In this document: positions 10,424 through 21,982 of the stretch, piece by piece | Position numbering within the stretch: the stretch's first letter is position 1 | Layout of the letters: every line of letters begins with the position of its first letter | Source: Clitopilus passeckerianus | Lineage: Eukaryota > Basidiomycota > Agaricomycetes > Agaricales > Entolomataceae | Direction: 5' to 3' | Assembly: GCA_944990035.1 (NCBI GenBank) | Contig: CALYLX010000124.1 | Location: forward strand, 62,001-126,000 | DNA: 64,000 nucleotides | Translations under genes and position numbers: made by a program | The notes under the pieces: model-generated | Database searches by the model: none | Seen by the model: the letters and a program-made list of their open reading frames with translations, nothing else | What the model was told of the DNA's origin: nothing

Positions 10424-10730
10424 TTATGACGGCTGTTGTCCATGTCGATGAGTTGCAAGTGCTGCCAGGATAATACCAGAGATAGGATCTGCCTTCGAGG
10501 AGTGGGCAGCGGGAAGGACCAGTTTGTCTCGCCACGGCCGGAAAGAGAGGAGGGAGAGATAAACCGAGTTTGTCAAGCAAACACGACGTAGGCTAGCCAA
10601 CAAAGATGCTTCGTCAACCTGGTCAAGAAAGGTCAGCTATGGAGCCATACAGTCCACAAGATGACGTACCTCCATCCTTGAAGTAGGTGCTTGCAAATTG
10701 AACGAGTTTTGCGTCGTAATTGTACGCCAT
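10424..10730 (-). CDS. Small two-exon gene, unrecognised family
   Basis: ATG at 10730, exons 10730..10670 and 10608..10424 with a 61-nt GT-AG intron give 81 codons in phase. Exon 1 encodes 'KLVQFASTYFKDG', a segment that recurs with variation near 11070, 49170 and 55960, each time followed by a donor-like site and a downstream region containing NKL or TNS words. There is no signal peptide or membrane segment. The family is unknown to me. Other copies look decayed, so this one may be the least damaged member or also a pseudogene. Confidence 0.4.
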
Positions 10731-10778
10731 GGTGATGGTGGAAAACAAAAGGGATGGATCCGAGCCAAACCAGATGGC

Positions 10779-11110
10779 TTATTTACTTGGCTGATCTTCT
10801 CTATTTGCCGTCCAAGTTTCTCCAAGCCAATCGGACAGCCATACTAATGAGCAGCAGCTACGGTAGGGCGTCCAGGACTTAGATTGACTACAATCCGCAT
10901 CCGTAGGGAGGGCAGCAAGTGTGTGCGGGACGGAGAGTAGATGGAAGGGAGATGAACCGGAAGCGAGTTTGTCACGCCAAGATGTCATGACGTAGGCAAG
11001 TTGAGAGCGATGATGGTTCAGACTACTCAGGTCAAAGATGAGAACGCCTAAAGTCAAAGATGACATAGCTGCGTCTTCGAACAAGTGGCTGCTGAATCGA
11101 ACGAGTTATG
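10779..11110 (-). pseudogene. Decayed paralogue of the 10.4-kb gene
   Basis: The minus strand reads 'LVRFSSHLFEDAAM', matching the exon-1 segment of its neighbour, and continues open to 10779. No start codon in frame and no clear donor remain, so I take it as a relic. It lies directly upstream of the better preserved copy. Confidence 0.4.
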
Positions 11111-11309
11111 GTATGAGGTTGGAGGATGGGTGTGGCAGAAGACGAATGTGCAAACGCTACATAAACTTCACAATTTCGAATTGCTTCAGCGCAACCCTGT
11201 CTTGTAGTCGGTTCTGCCCTTCATTCATTCCGTCATGACGGAGAAAAACATACCAATTCGCTTTCCCTTCTATAGTATAATGAGCTTCTCTCGGACCGGA
11301 CCTGGCGAA

Positions 11310-11317
11310 TATAAATA
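11310..11317 (+). promoter_or_regulatory. TATA box of the 11.37-kb gene
   Basis: TATAAATA stands 49 bases before the ATG at 11366, a normal distance for a fungal promoter with a leader of 20-30 nt. Confidence 0.6.
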
Positions 11318-11365
11318 CCTTGTCATGGCAGGAGAAGCAATTCAAATTCAACCACAACCTTCACA

Positions 11366-11681
11366 ATGCATCCAACCAGCCCTCTCGCCGCTCTCCTGCT
11401 GGTCATTAGCACGCTCCAGCTAGCCATGGCGTCTCCTGTACACCTTTCCGCGGGCACCGAACTCCAAAACCGAGGTACATCCAGAGACGAGATTAGCGTG
11501 ACGGGAGATGTACCCACGGCAGTTCTCTCACCTCGCGAGGAAGGTAAGTTCTATTAAACCATTCCAATCGTAAACCTCTTGGTACTCATATTATATCATC
11601 TATCTTGTTCAATTAGAGAAGAAACCAGCCTTGGCGAAGATACTGGAAATGCTTAAGAAGGCCAGTGCAAAGAAGGAGTGA
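11366..11681 (+). CDS. Small secreted protein with lysine-rich amphipathic tail
   Basis: Exons 11366..11543 and 11617..11681 (73-nt GT-AG intron) encode 80 residues. Residues 1-23 form a clear signal peptide ending in A-M-A-S. The middle is acidic and polar without cysteine. The C-terminal 20 residues, mostly from exon 2, read as a cationic amphipathic helix (pattern K-K-x-A-L-A-K-I-L-E-x-L-K-K with seven lysines), preceded by R-E-E-E. This prepro layout, acidic spacer then basic helix, is that of many antimicrobial or membrane-active peptides, but no processing site of the Kex2 K-R type is visible. No homologue is recognised. A TATA box upstream and a phase-consistent intron support a real gene; the peptide role is inference. 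Confidence 0.65.
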
Positions 11682-12133
11682 AAACCCAGATTGCGGAGCG
11701 GAAGAGTCAGTGGTGTCGTTCCGATTGCCGGCTACTCGAGTGTCTGTGTATCTCTCTGGCTCGTAGGAGACGATTTCACGGATTGCTGCGTACTTGTACT
11801 CGGCCTATTTCGTTGTAGACCTTCTAATATATTCACGTCGGACGTTTAGTCATTCAGCCCACGAGCTTCCGTTTCGTCCGTATGCTAAAGGTTAAGCCAG
11901 AGATTATCACATTGGCAACCAAATTCAAATAAAACGCATGAAGAGCATCGAAATTAGCCAGTGGATATACGACCAATTCCTTCTTAGACATTGGACAGTT
12001 CAAGTATACATGCTAGCGGCTCGCCAGATTTGAACAGACGACGTTCAATGATCGAATTTGGCCAGGATCCATGTATTGGGTAATGAACCCCATTTATGCC
12101 CGGTGGCACCATAAGCCACGATCCAGGCATTCT

Positions 12134-13468
12134 CAACAGTACGTGTAGTCACGTTGTAATATGCCCAGCAATTGGTGGAAAAAGGCGTTATAGTATTTGC
12201 GGCCGTTGTTGGGAATTATAATGTATCTTCAATGTGTAGCTAGTCAAATATGTATTATAACTGATGTCTGTGAGCCTAAATTGGAGCTCTCTGCCGGGGT
12301 AAACCTATTATAATGCAGCCGAATGCTTGCAAATGCATTATAATGCATTGCGGGGGCAGGAATATGAACCGGACCGTACGATCCGACCACCGAGAAATTC
12401 AAAATTTTGCAGTTTGCTTCTATTCATAATACACTATCATGCGTTCCAGATTACCTCGAAACTGTATTATTGTAAGCTTTCTACGTCTTTAGAATGAGAA
12501 CGGAGGCGCGGCACACTGGGACAGAATTGAGCCCCCGCTTGATCGCAGATGCCGGACACAAGCCTATTGGCCGCACAATGAGGGGCTGAGCCTTGCCGCA
12601 TGGCCAATCAGTAGACAATGTCACTCCGGTGGACTCCGACGTCAGACGAAATCTCAGTCGGATTGTACTGCCTATCCAGCTCTAAATATTCAATTTAGAC
12701 CGACCGTATATCGGTATTACACTCATATACCATATGTACACTGTCATTTAGCCCTTACCGCAGCCAAATCTGCGAATTTGAAAAAGTCAGACGATGCTCG
12801 AAAGATCGGTAGGGTTTTCTATACATTCTGTGGTCAAAGTAACCTTCGAAGCTGAACTTCACCATCCAAAAGACAGAAAATATTCCAAGGGCAGTTAATG
12901 GAGGTACTAATGCTACTCACTACCTTTACTCATTACTTGTCGCTTTTCCGCATCCTCGTTGGCCGTCTGTGCGAATGAATGTAGTCATTGTGCCGTAGGC
13001 AGTACGTTTCGAATGTCCAAGAACAAATGTGATTTCCCCGCCGTTCCTACAGTAGCTATATGTAGAAATACGATCCTCTCGAGCGCTCGTAATCCTTCCG
13101 TGTCTGAGACAGATCGCTCAGCCTCATGAACGAGGAATGAAAATAGGCAGAAAAGGTTGCAACTATGGGGAATCGAACCCTCAAGCCCAAAAATGGTCTC
13201 CCGCGACAAAACCGTTAAGCCACAAGGCCTTTGCGTAGTGCCTCTTCAAATATATTATGAGGATACGAGCGGTTCCGCTTGCGACGTGAATTATAATGTA
13301 CTCAAAAGCTGGCCATCGGCATTGTAATGCGTCGATTCCCTGATGCACGGGAGTAACAGTCCTATTTGTATTATAATACAGAACCTGATTCAAGCTCAGC
13401 AGGCCATACTATAACGCCTTTTTCCACCAAATGCTGGACGTATTACAAAACAGCTACACGGACTCCTC
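12134..13468 (+). mobile_element. TIR element family, copy 1 (1,335 bp)
   Basis: The element begins CAACAGTACGTGTAG and ends with the inverse of GAGGAGTCCGTGTAG. The imperfect terminal inverted repeat extends about 60 bp and includes TGGTGGAAAAAGGCGTTATA on both arms. It is flanked by the exact 7-bp duplication GCATTCT (12127..12133 and 13469..13475). The subterminal parts contain repeated ATTATAAT palindromes. No coding frame spans it, so it must move with a transposase from elsewhere. Internally it carries a tRNA-like segment on the minus strand. It is nearly identical to the copy at 61678..63021. Confidence 0.85.
13161..13230 (-). other. tRNA-like segment in TIR element copy 1
   Basis: On the minus strand an A-box-like TGGCTTAACGG (13223..13213) and a perfect B box GGTTCGATTCC (13180..13170) stand at tRNA spacing. 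The acceptor stem does not pair well and two T-stem pairs are mismatched, so it is a Pol III promoter-like relic and not a functional tRNA. Equivalent A and B boxes occur in copies 2 (51372..51318) and 3 (62766..62713). Confidence 0.55.
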
Positions 13469-13475
13469 GCATTCT

Positions 13476-14074
13476 GTCAATCTGACTGCGACGCTCTCCT
13501 CTCATTTTTCTGGTTCGATTACAACGTGTCAATAGAAAGCGACGACTTAAAAAGCCAGGACGAATAATCAATGCATAGAACCGCCTGCAAGCTGAATAGA
13601 TCTGCAGTGGCCAATCGGAGCACAAGGCACACGGTATGTACAGCCTGAGGTCTAGGAAACCGGAGAAAACTGATATATTCATTTACTATGTTTCGATTGA
13701 CTACTCAGCGTGAACGTGATAGTTACCGCTATGCCACTGGTGCAATCTCCTTCACTTCAAGCGTAGATGAACAACGGTCCCGTGATATTGGCGAGTTCGG
13801 CTATCTCCAGCTAAATGACTACCTTCGGCCAACAGAACAGAATGCGGTGTGTTCGTGAGAGCACTACGACGTTTGAAACATCAGTATTATGAACCTCCCA
13901 CCTTATCCCGGTCAAACGCACGCTCAAGGGCATACAAATGTCCTGGTTCTTTTGGATACATGATCGAGGATCTCAGTAGACTAGGCTTGCGAGTACCTGG
14001 TGCTCAGAAAAGAAGCATCCAAACCACCTACAACCGGGTGACATGGGATTACGCGTCGGGCCGTGAGGTTTAAA
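13476..14074. other. No gene recognised
   Basis: Only short frames without family resemblance. The stretch joins the TIR element to the start of the segmental duplication. Confidence 0.4.
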
Positions 14075-14102
14075 AAGAGGATTTCCAGGCGAGCAATACC
14101 TA

Positions 14103-14180
14103 ACGCCAACCGTCTGGATCAAACAGGCAACCTCTTGTCCTCGCCTGGTGGTGAGGGTACCAGTCTGCTAGCGAATCCTA
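14103..14180 (-). other. tRNA-like block of duplication unit A
   Basis: The minus strand reads TAGCAGACTGG (A-box-like) and CCTGTTTGATCCAGAC (weakened B box). It is the diverged counterpart of 18861..18940, where the T-arm is perfect. Confidence 0.45.
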
Positions 14181-16348
14181 ACTTTGTGGTAACGTTCAGA
14201 GGAATATAAACAGCTAGCTATCAATGTGGGCTATCATCCGGACTTAATAATCAGTTATGGAATGAAACTAAGAATGAGGTTACGGTTAGTGAAAAGGATT
14301 GAGGTTTTAAGAAAGCTGATTCGAACGGCTTTCGCACATCATTGATCATAATTTCGAGGCCTACAACTGCGCCAGGAAGCCTTACTTGAATGTAAAAATA
14401 TCGCAACAGTATGATTCTTCGGAATCCCACCGCAATTCCACAAGCTGGAGGTAGCAGCTTCTGCCAGTAGACCATGGGCCAGTCGTAATCCAATCGATGA
14501 TCAGTAAACGCTAGGATACCGCTACTTCAACAAGTATATCTGGATATTGATCGGTATTGGCATATGCTGCATGTATGGTGCATAAGCTAAACCCAACCGG
14601 CGATGTAGAAAACAAGAAAAACGTTAAGATCATGCGAGATGGCATATCCCTCATTCGACAGGTGATCTCCCCGTGGAAGATCCACGGTGGCGTCGCCTTC
14701 GCCATTGGACGATGGAGCAGTTTGAGTAGCTGGGTAGAAAAAAACTCAGAGGTTCAAAGATAACTTTCATGGCTTCGATTTTCTAGCTGGAATACGTAAC
14801 CTTTTTCTCTGGACTTTGCCGCTTCGACGAAACATAGATGAAATTCAAGGCGACTTTCAAGTCAGAGACCTGAACGTTGATCGCTGAGGTAAGCCGTTTG
14901 CTTGTTGGTTTGGAGCCATCATCCTTCTTCGCTCTTCCACCACCACAGTATAGCCTACTTTTTCAACTTGAAGCTCTGGAATTCGTTTTACACCCTAGCT
15001 ATGGCTAGCGGTACGTTATATTCTTTGTCTCTCCCTACCTTCCCTGACGATTCTTTGAGCAGATTCACCTCGTTGAACAATCTTTGCTGACCTCCCCCCG
15101 TCTCTACTTGAGAACCCTGCTTCTCTATATCTCTTCACTCTGGGGCCCTTCTCTACCCGCTACGAGAAGAGGCGCTCTCTTTGCGACAAGGCTGACTTCC
15201 GGTGGCATCACATGCCCTTGTGCATCCCCTGGCCGTGATGCCAACTATCCGAGCAATATACTGTCCCTCTCGCCCACGACGACATATATATATCCCTCCT
15301 CTGACCACTATCCCATAAGTCTGCTACATCTCCAGCGCGACGCCCCCTTCATGTCAACATTTTCAGCGCACAGGACCCTTTGTACTGTGTCTATCCAGAC
15401 ACGACAACGGCATTCAAGTTATCTAGTGGACCTTCCGACATTCCTCAACGACGAATCCGACGAAGGGGTCCAATAGAAGTGACATCGATTACGGAGCGTA
15501 CATTGATGAAAGTGGAGTACTGGATGTGGTAGAGCTTGTGCGGGCGAAGTTAGCATTGGTGTTAACGTTTCACGACCAGAGACGGCGGCCTACCTTCACC
15601 ACGTCAAGGCCTCGAATGCTCGGAGGTCACTCGCCATCCATTACCCTCGCATTCCCCACCCTAACCCCGGCTTGGATCCTATTGCATGCGTTGTGGAGAG
15701 GGATGGACGTAGGTAAGGAGCTTCCCCTGGTCAAGCCGATACTCAGATGATCACCACCCCCAAGCTTCGCCCTCCTCGAAACCAACATCTATTGGTTAAC
15801 ATCATACTCCACGGCATCAACTCCCTAGATCCTCACAACAGAATCTTGGTGTATGCCTAACGGATGGCTGGTCTCGGCTCGGGGAAGTGCTCGATGGAGG
15901 AAGGATGGAAGCAAGAGGGTTCGATGAAGAAGGCATTTCTCGCCCACCGTAGGGGAGCGAAGATCTCGCAGGACATCCCTACGTTGGCACCACGTCACAG
16001 CTTCGCCATATGGTTTCGCCTACGTCTTGCTGTTTCTCCCCGTTATCTGCCCGCGTGATCAGAGAGCAAAGATATCTCGCTCTCGGAACCAGGCACCGTT
16101 GTTATCGGATATACTGTAGACATGTTGTCAGTTGTTGAGCACGTACCACGAGCGAGGACTGTTATACCCTATCCCTTACCCCAGTTATTGCTGCCCAATC
16201 TACCTAACAACACTAATCGCTGTTACCCTCTTTGCTTTTACCATTGAATACTACGTCCTTCCTTATGCTTGGTGCCGTGGAACTCGTTGACTTCGTTCAG
16301 CTCAAGGGAAAGCTTCCTCATGATGTCTAGGTTCTGTCTGAGGACGTT

Positions 16349-17700
16349 GAGGAGTCCATGTAGCCGTTTTGTAATGTTTGGAGCAATTGCAGGGCTACGG
16401 TGTGATAGTGTGAGGTTTTGATGACTGTGTATTATAATGTCGAGTATTTCTCTGTCAGTAATTTGGCCGTATTATAATCTTACTGGTTATTGATAATATT
16501 TGGATCATATTTTACTAAAGTAGGCTTCTACAAAGCCGTGTGGCGTATTGGTTAATTCGCCAGAGTTACCTTGCGCGTGCCACTTCTTTTTGGATACAGT
16601 ATCTACCATCCCCATGCTTGGGACATGGTTCTGTAGCAATGCGTGATAAAGATGAAGCAAGCAGAGATATTTCTTGGGAGAAATCTACTTGTAGGCTCGT
16701 TGGATGATGTAGATTTTATTTCGCGCAAAGAAGAGGGTCTCGAAGCAGAATTCACCATGTTATTCACAGAGATGGGGAAGGAGAGCATTTGTTATCTATT
16801 CAATGTTTTATTGCCACGCAACCCATCGCATAAGTACCGGAAATCGCAATGTCGTCAAGTTTAGTAGAGAATGCAAGGGAAATGCTACTGGTCCTTCAGT
16901 TTTTGTCTGACCTTTTCAAACTTGGAAAATTTGGTTCTAGTACCGGGATTTCTTACCATATCAGGAGCTACACTACCTATTGTATTTGCGTGACCTCTCA
17001 TTTGTGCCTTAGTATGGCCTCAAGCATGTGGGAATCTACTTTTCGTTCTTTTCGACAGGCTGGCGGAGCAGATGATGTTTCGCCGGCCCGCATCAATCTG
17101 GAATTAAAATAGGCCAATAGGATGGGGCTTATCACTGCGGCATTCCCTTTTTCGCATTACGCCGAGTCGCCGCTTTAATATGCTGAAATCAAAATTCGTG
17201 AACCTGGTTGCGTCCACGTCGCCTGGGGCGTAGTCCACCACCTCTCAGGCGGAATAATGCCAGTTCGAACTTCTAGTAAGTTGTTTCGATTATGATCCTC
17301 TGTTAAATGACCCGAAAATATGCAATTATTGGATTTTCGTCAGCTTCCGGCTAATGCTGTTCCTCTCCATGTCAGGTCAAGAGCGGAAGGCTTCCACATT
17401 ATAATAGCAGATTTACGCCACTATTATAACGTGTGATGGTGGTTCTACGCTATAATTTCCCCATGTCACAATATTAAACCCACATTATAATGTCCTTACC
17501 TGCAAAATCCCAACCGCCTGACGTAAGGAGTGATGCGGCCAGGGTTACACATTATAATACGGGTTCAATGTATAATGTAACTAACTACACAGGAGGCGAC
17601 GTTAGGGCACATTATAATGCCCAGCAGTTCCTGGAGATACTATCACACCGTACGCCTACAACTGCTGGACTACATTACAATGCCGGTACGCGTACTGTTG
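16349..17700 (-). mobile_element. TIR element family, copy 4 (1,352 bp, inverted, older)
   Basis: Read on the minus strand it begins CAACAGTACG at 17700 and ends, at 16349, with the inverse of the family's other end (plus strand GAGGAGTCCATGTAGC). The terminal repeats share an exact 14-mer TACGGTGTGATAGT but differ in places from copies 1-3. Flanks GGACGTT (16342..16348) and GGACATT (17701..17707) are a 7-bp duplication with one later change. ATTATAAT palindromes cluster at both ends, most densely at 17395..17635. The matching site in duplication unit B (20554..20560) is empty. Confidence 0.75.
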
Positions 17701-18402
17701 GGACATTTCTGTTTGTTGACATTCGTTAACCTGATCTCCAAATTCGAACATCGTTCTACTGGGTAATGCGAATGCTAGTGCTACTGGCAAGCGTGGAGGG
17801 GATCAGTGCTAGGACGACCTTGAATGTTCTCCGACGTCATGGCATGGTTCTTTCCTTCTCATCAACGTTTCCTGTTTGGTCAATTTACTGTCGTCTCCCC
17901 CCGTGCGGAGATCACATCAGCTCGCGGCGGAGAACCGAGGGTGATGGTGATGTACGATTTCGCTGCTATGGGCTGATTCATATTTGGACTTTTCATGCCG
18001 TGGCAACCCGCAAGTGGGACCTCTGGTGGTTGGCTAGCAGCTGGGGGTTCGTACGGGAGGAGAACCGGTACAGTACGACGGCTGGGCCAAGTTTACAATT
18101 ACACGCATGCTACACTGTACCTCGACTACAGCACGAAATATACCATTCATTGGCGCCTCAGTGGCAATCGAGAAACAATTCTGGTGTGACACTATATGGA
18201 TTTCTACTGAACGATGTTTGTCAACTTGGATTTTACCCGTCCAGATGGATGCCCAGTATCCGACAATAGTTCGTCATGTGAGCAGATGGTGAGGGTACGG
18301 AAGAATCTCGGAAAGGCATATTTCAGCAGCCCAGCGCGATCAGCCAGTCAGAGTTGACATTGTGATATACAGCCGCGCACTCAGTGATAATCATCGTCGA
18401 CC

Positions 18403-18795
18403 TCAAGTAAACAGAATACCGAGAATCATGATAGGCACTACAGTGCTCAGAGCTGAACCTCGGAAGAACGATATTGCACTATTCTTTCCGTCCTCCGTGA
18501 CAAAAGTGGCAATAGGAATGGCACTTCCTGTCCATGATGTCGTTACGGTGGGTTCACCGGAGAACCAGGCCTCCTGAACGCATGCTCCTCCGCCTTTCCC
18601 GTCAAGGTCACAGCTTGCACTTGCCTCGGGGAATCCAGACACCTGATTGTGCACAACGTAATGCGAGGCTTCAGCCACAATCGTAACTATAAACAGGCAA
18701 ATAATAATAATAATAATATACCGGTTAATTCAGCACGGACAAAGAGGAAGGGAAGCGTTCTCACCGTCAGCAGTCTGTGGCTCACCCGTGAATTA
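18403..18795 (-). pseudogene. Truncated GPI-anchor-like secreted protein gene
   Basis: This holds the last exon (hydrophobic C-terminus, DGKGGGACV motif), intron 2 and only the final bases of exon 2 of the family that is intact at 22697..23445. Homology stops sharply at about 18795, and no exon 1 or signal peptide follows. The stretch from about 18550 to 18795 is almost identical to its paralogue while the rest of exon 3 is clearly diverged, which suggests gene conversion. Intron 2 has (AAT)n where the paralogue has a poly-A/TA run. Probably not expressed as a working protein. Confidence 0.75.
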
Positions 18796-18825
18796 CAAGA
18801 TCGAGAAATCTCAGTACCCTAGACA

Positions 18826-21235
18826 TTTTTTTAAAGAAAAATTCCTGGCAAACAATACCTAGCGCCAACCGCCTGAATCGAACAGGCAACCTCTTGTCCT
18901 CTCCTGGTGGCGAGGGTACCGGTCTGCTAGCGGATCCTGACTTTTTAGTAACGTTCGGAGGAATAAAAACAGCGCGACTATCCGTCAAGATATGTCCCCA
19001 GCGTATCGGTCCACTCCAAGGTGAACGTGAAGTCGAGGCATGATGCCAAAACGGATTCTTGATTGGGAACGTAGATGAAAGCCTGATTTGAATGGGAAAC
19101 TTTAACGTTGATCGATGATCGCTGAGGTAAGCCGTTCGCTTGGTTGGTTTGTCATCAGCCTCCTTCGCTCTCTTCCAGTGTCCACCACGACAATATGGCC
19201 TCCTTTTCCAACTCGAAGCTCCTGGGTTTGTTATACACCCTAGCTATGGCTGGTGGTATGTTATATCGCTTGTATCTCCCTACCTTCCCTAACGATTCTT
19301 TGAGCAGATTCACCTCGTTGACCAGTCTCTCCTGACCTCCCCACATTTACACTTGACAATGTCGCTTGTCTGTATCTCTTTGCTCTGGGCCCCTCCTCGA
19401 CCCGCTGCGAGAAGAGCCGCTCCTTTCCCAACAAGGCCGACCTCCGGTGGCTCTACATGCCCTCGTGGATTCCCTGGCCTTGATCCCAACCACACGAGCG
19501 ATCTGCTCTTTCCGCTCCTCCACTACGACGCGCGTACACCTCTCCTCTGACCACTAGGGCATGAGCCCGCTATGTCTCCAACGCGACGCCTCCTTCGTAC
19601 CGCTACTCCCGCACGTACTGCGCCTATCCATACACGATGACGGTGGTATCTGGTGGACTGTCCAGCATTCCCCAACAACAAATTCAACGAAGACGTCTGG
19701 TGAAGAATCATCGACTAAGGAGGGATCTTTGGTGATGTGGAGTCTACTAGATGTGACGGAGTTGGCGAGGGCGGTGTCAGTCTTGGGGTCGACATTTCCC
19801 TACCACAGACGGTTTCACGCCTCGACCTCGAATGCTAGGAGGTCAATCGCCATCCATTACCCTCGCACTCCCCACCCTCACCCGACCTTGGATCCTAACG
19901 TATGCGTCGTGGAGAGGGTTGAGGATGAGCACGATGAGCTTCCTCTGGTCAAGCCGATGCTCAAATCATCACGACCGCCATGCCTCAACCTCCTCGAAAC
20001 CATCGTCTTCTGGTTCACATCATACTCGACGGCATCAACGCCCCAGGATCCTCACCTCAGATCCATCTCGATGTACGCCTCACGGATGGCTGGTCTCGGC
20101 TCGGGGAAGTGCTTGAGGGAGGAAGGATGGAAGCAAGAGGTGTTCGATGAAGAAGGCATTTCTGGCTCACTGTGGAGCGGCGAAGATCTCACAGGACATC
20201 CCTACGTTGGCACCACGCCACAGCTTCGACATATGGATTCTTCTACGTCTTGGTGTTTCCCCCCATTATCTGCCTGCGTGATCGTGAAGCAGAGATACCT
20301 CGCTCTCGAAACCGGACACCGTTGTTATCGGATATAGACTTGTTGAGCACGTACCTACCACGACCGAGGACTGTTATAACCTATCCCTTACCCCAGTCGT
20401 CGTTCCCCAATCTACCGAACAATACTAGTCACTTTTGCTCTCTTTGCTTTTACCATCAAATCTTACGTCCTTCCTTATGCCGGGTGTCGTGGAACTCGTT
20501 GAATTCGTTAAGCTCACGGGAACTCTTGCTTGTGATGGCTAGGTTCTGCCTTAGGACGTTCCCGATGACATCCGCCACTGGTAATGCGAATGCTACTACC
20601 GAGCTGGGAGGGGATCAGTGCTAGGGCGGCCTTGAATGTTCTCCGACGTCATGGCATGGTTCTTTGCTTCTCGTCAACGATTCCTGTTTGGACATTTTAC
20701 TGTCGTCTCCCCCCTTCCATTCTGCCAGGTATCGGTTTGGAGTCCGTCTGACTTCTGAGTTCCGTTCAGCTCGTGGCGGAGAACTGAAAGTGGTGGAGGT
20801 GTACGTTTTCACTGCAATGGCCTGATTCATATTTGGACTTTTCACGCTGTGGCCATCCGCAACTGGGGCCTCTGCGTTAGCTAGCCCTTGGGGTTCGTAC
20901 GGGAGGAGAACAGGTACAGCCCGACGGCTAGTCCAAGTTTACAATGACACGCATGCTACACTGTGCCTCCACTACAGCACGAAATATACCATTCATTGGC
21001 GCCTCACTGGCAATTGGAAAACAATTCTGGTGTGACCTTATATGGATTTCAACCGAACGACTTTTCTCAACCATGAATCCAAGGTGGATGTTCAATAGCT
21101 CGTCATGTGAGTAGATGGCGAGGGTACGGAAAAATTTCGGGGAGGGATATTACAGCCGCCTGGCGCGAACAGTCAGTCAGAATTGACATTTGTGATATGA
21201 AGCCGCGCACCCCAATTTGGCGATAATCATTGTTC
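18826..21235. repeat. Segmental duplication, unit B
   Basis: This is the tandem counterpart of 14075..18402 without the TIR element. A long plus-strand frame at 19561..20337 (258 codons) is not conserved in phase in unit A and resembles no family, so I do not call it a gene. Both units end next to a copy of the GPI-like gene, and a third copy of the end of the unit lies at about 22530..22690. Confidence 0.7.
18861..18940 (-). other. tRNA-like block with intact T-arm
   Basis: On the minus strand the T-arm GCCTG-TTCGATT-CAGGC pairs over five bases, and TAGCAGACCGG fits an A box. A CCTC/GAGG stem could form the anticodon arm only with an oversized loop. It may be a tRNA pseudogene or the head of a SINE; the acceptor stem is unconvincing. 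Confidence 0.45.
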
Positions 21236-21982
21236 TCAAGCAAACAGAATACCGAGAATCATGATAGGCACTACAGCGCTCAGAGCTGAATGTCGGAAGA
21301 ACGAGCTAGCGCCATTATTTTCTTCATCCGTGACAAAGGTGGCAATGGGATAGGCACTTCCTGTCCATGATGTCGTTGCGGTTGGTTGGCCGTAATACCA
21401 CTGTGCCTGAACGCATGCTCCTCCGCCTTTCCCGTCAAGGCCACAGCTCCTGCTTGCCCCAGCCCATCCCGATCCAGAATTTGGTAGTTGGTGCACAACG
21501 TAGTGAGAGGCATCAGCCACAATCGTAGCTACATACAAGTAAAGAAAGAAAATGATCCAAAGAAGTTGCTTCAGCAAGGACAAAGAGGGAGAGAAATATT
21601 CTCGCCTTCATAAGTGATTGGATCCTTCGTGTGTGTTACCGTCGTCGTGGACCCAGGCGGCACCGTAAACGTCCTTGCAGCTGTCCCAGTTTCGGTGACA
21701 ATAATACCCCCGGAAAAAATTTGCTCGTCGTAGGCGCTAAAGACGTGACGTTCATCATAGGTCGTAGCGCCGCTTGCGTCTGTTCCGATAGCTTCAATCG
21801 TGCCTGAACCTGTGTTGATATTTCCAGGTATCGGCGCCGGAAGTACTTGATAGAGGGTAATAGTCGCTGCGTTGCACACTAGAATTCCGAATCAAACAAT
21901 GTGTAGATTTGTTCTCGGAATTCAAAAACAATACGCTACCTGCTGAGAGAGAAAGCAGAGAGAGGGCGGTCGGGACCTTCAT
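21236..21982 (-). CDS. Secreted, GPI-anchor-like protein, copy B
   Basis: Three exons on the minus strand: 21982..21940, 21878..21606 and 21528..21236, total 609 nt, 202 residues. Residues 1-15 are a signal peptide. The mature part starts C-N-A-A-T-I-T, is rich in T, G and S, and carries ATIVADASHYV at the exon 2/3 junction and DGKGGGACV in exon 3. The C-terminus is a serine/phenylalanine stretch followed by about 14 hydrophobic residues, as in a GPI-anchor signal; a single membrane anchor is the alternative. Intron 2 (21605..21529) has a GC donor (GCGAGA), and only this choice keeps the frame and total length of the paralogue at 22.7 kb. Role unknown; cell-wall or surface protein is the likely class. 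Confidence 0.72.

Larger units (their letters stand above)
14075..18402. repeat. Segmental duplication, unit A (with a nested TIR element)
   Basis: It aligns in order with unit B (18826..21235): a minus-strand tRNA-like block, then CGCTGAGGTAAGCCGTT, ACACCCTAGCTATGGCTRG, GGATGGCTGGTCTCGGCTCG and GGCATGGTTCTTT blocks. Unit A has extra sequence at about 14230..14870 and the 1.35-kb TIR element at 16349..17700. Open frames within (14251..14763, 15084..15476, 17766..18269) differ in phase from those in unit B, so any original gene is decayed. Confidence 0.7.

Noticed and set aside
13161..13230. Functional tRNA gene
   Set aside because: Acceptor stem and part of the T-stem do not pair, and the segment is a fixed part of a repeated DNA element.
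12134..13468. hAT-type classification of the TIR elements
   Set aside because: hAT elements make 8-bp duplications; three exact flanks here are 7 bp, and extending any of them to 8 fails in two of the three.
17766..18269. 167-codon open frame as a gene
   Set aside because: In unit B the same DNA has stops in this frame, so it is not conserved.
19561..20337. 258-codon open frame as a protein gene
   Set aside because: The paralogous unit A does not keep this frame, composition is Ser/Pro/His-rich as in shadow frames, and no motif is seen.
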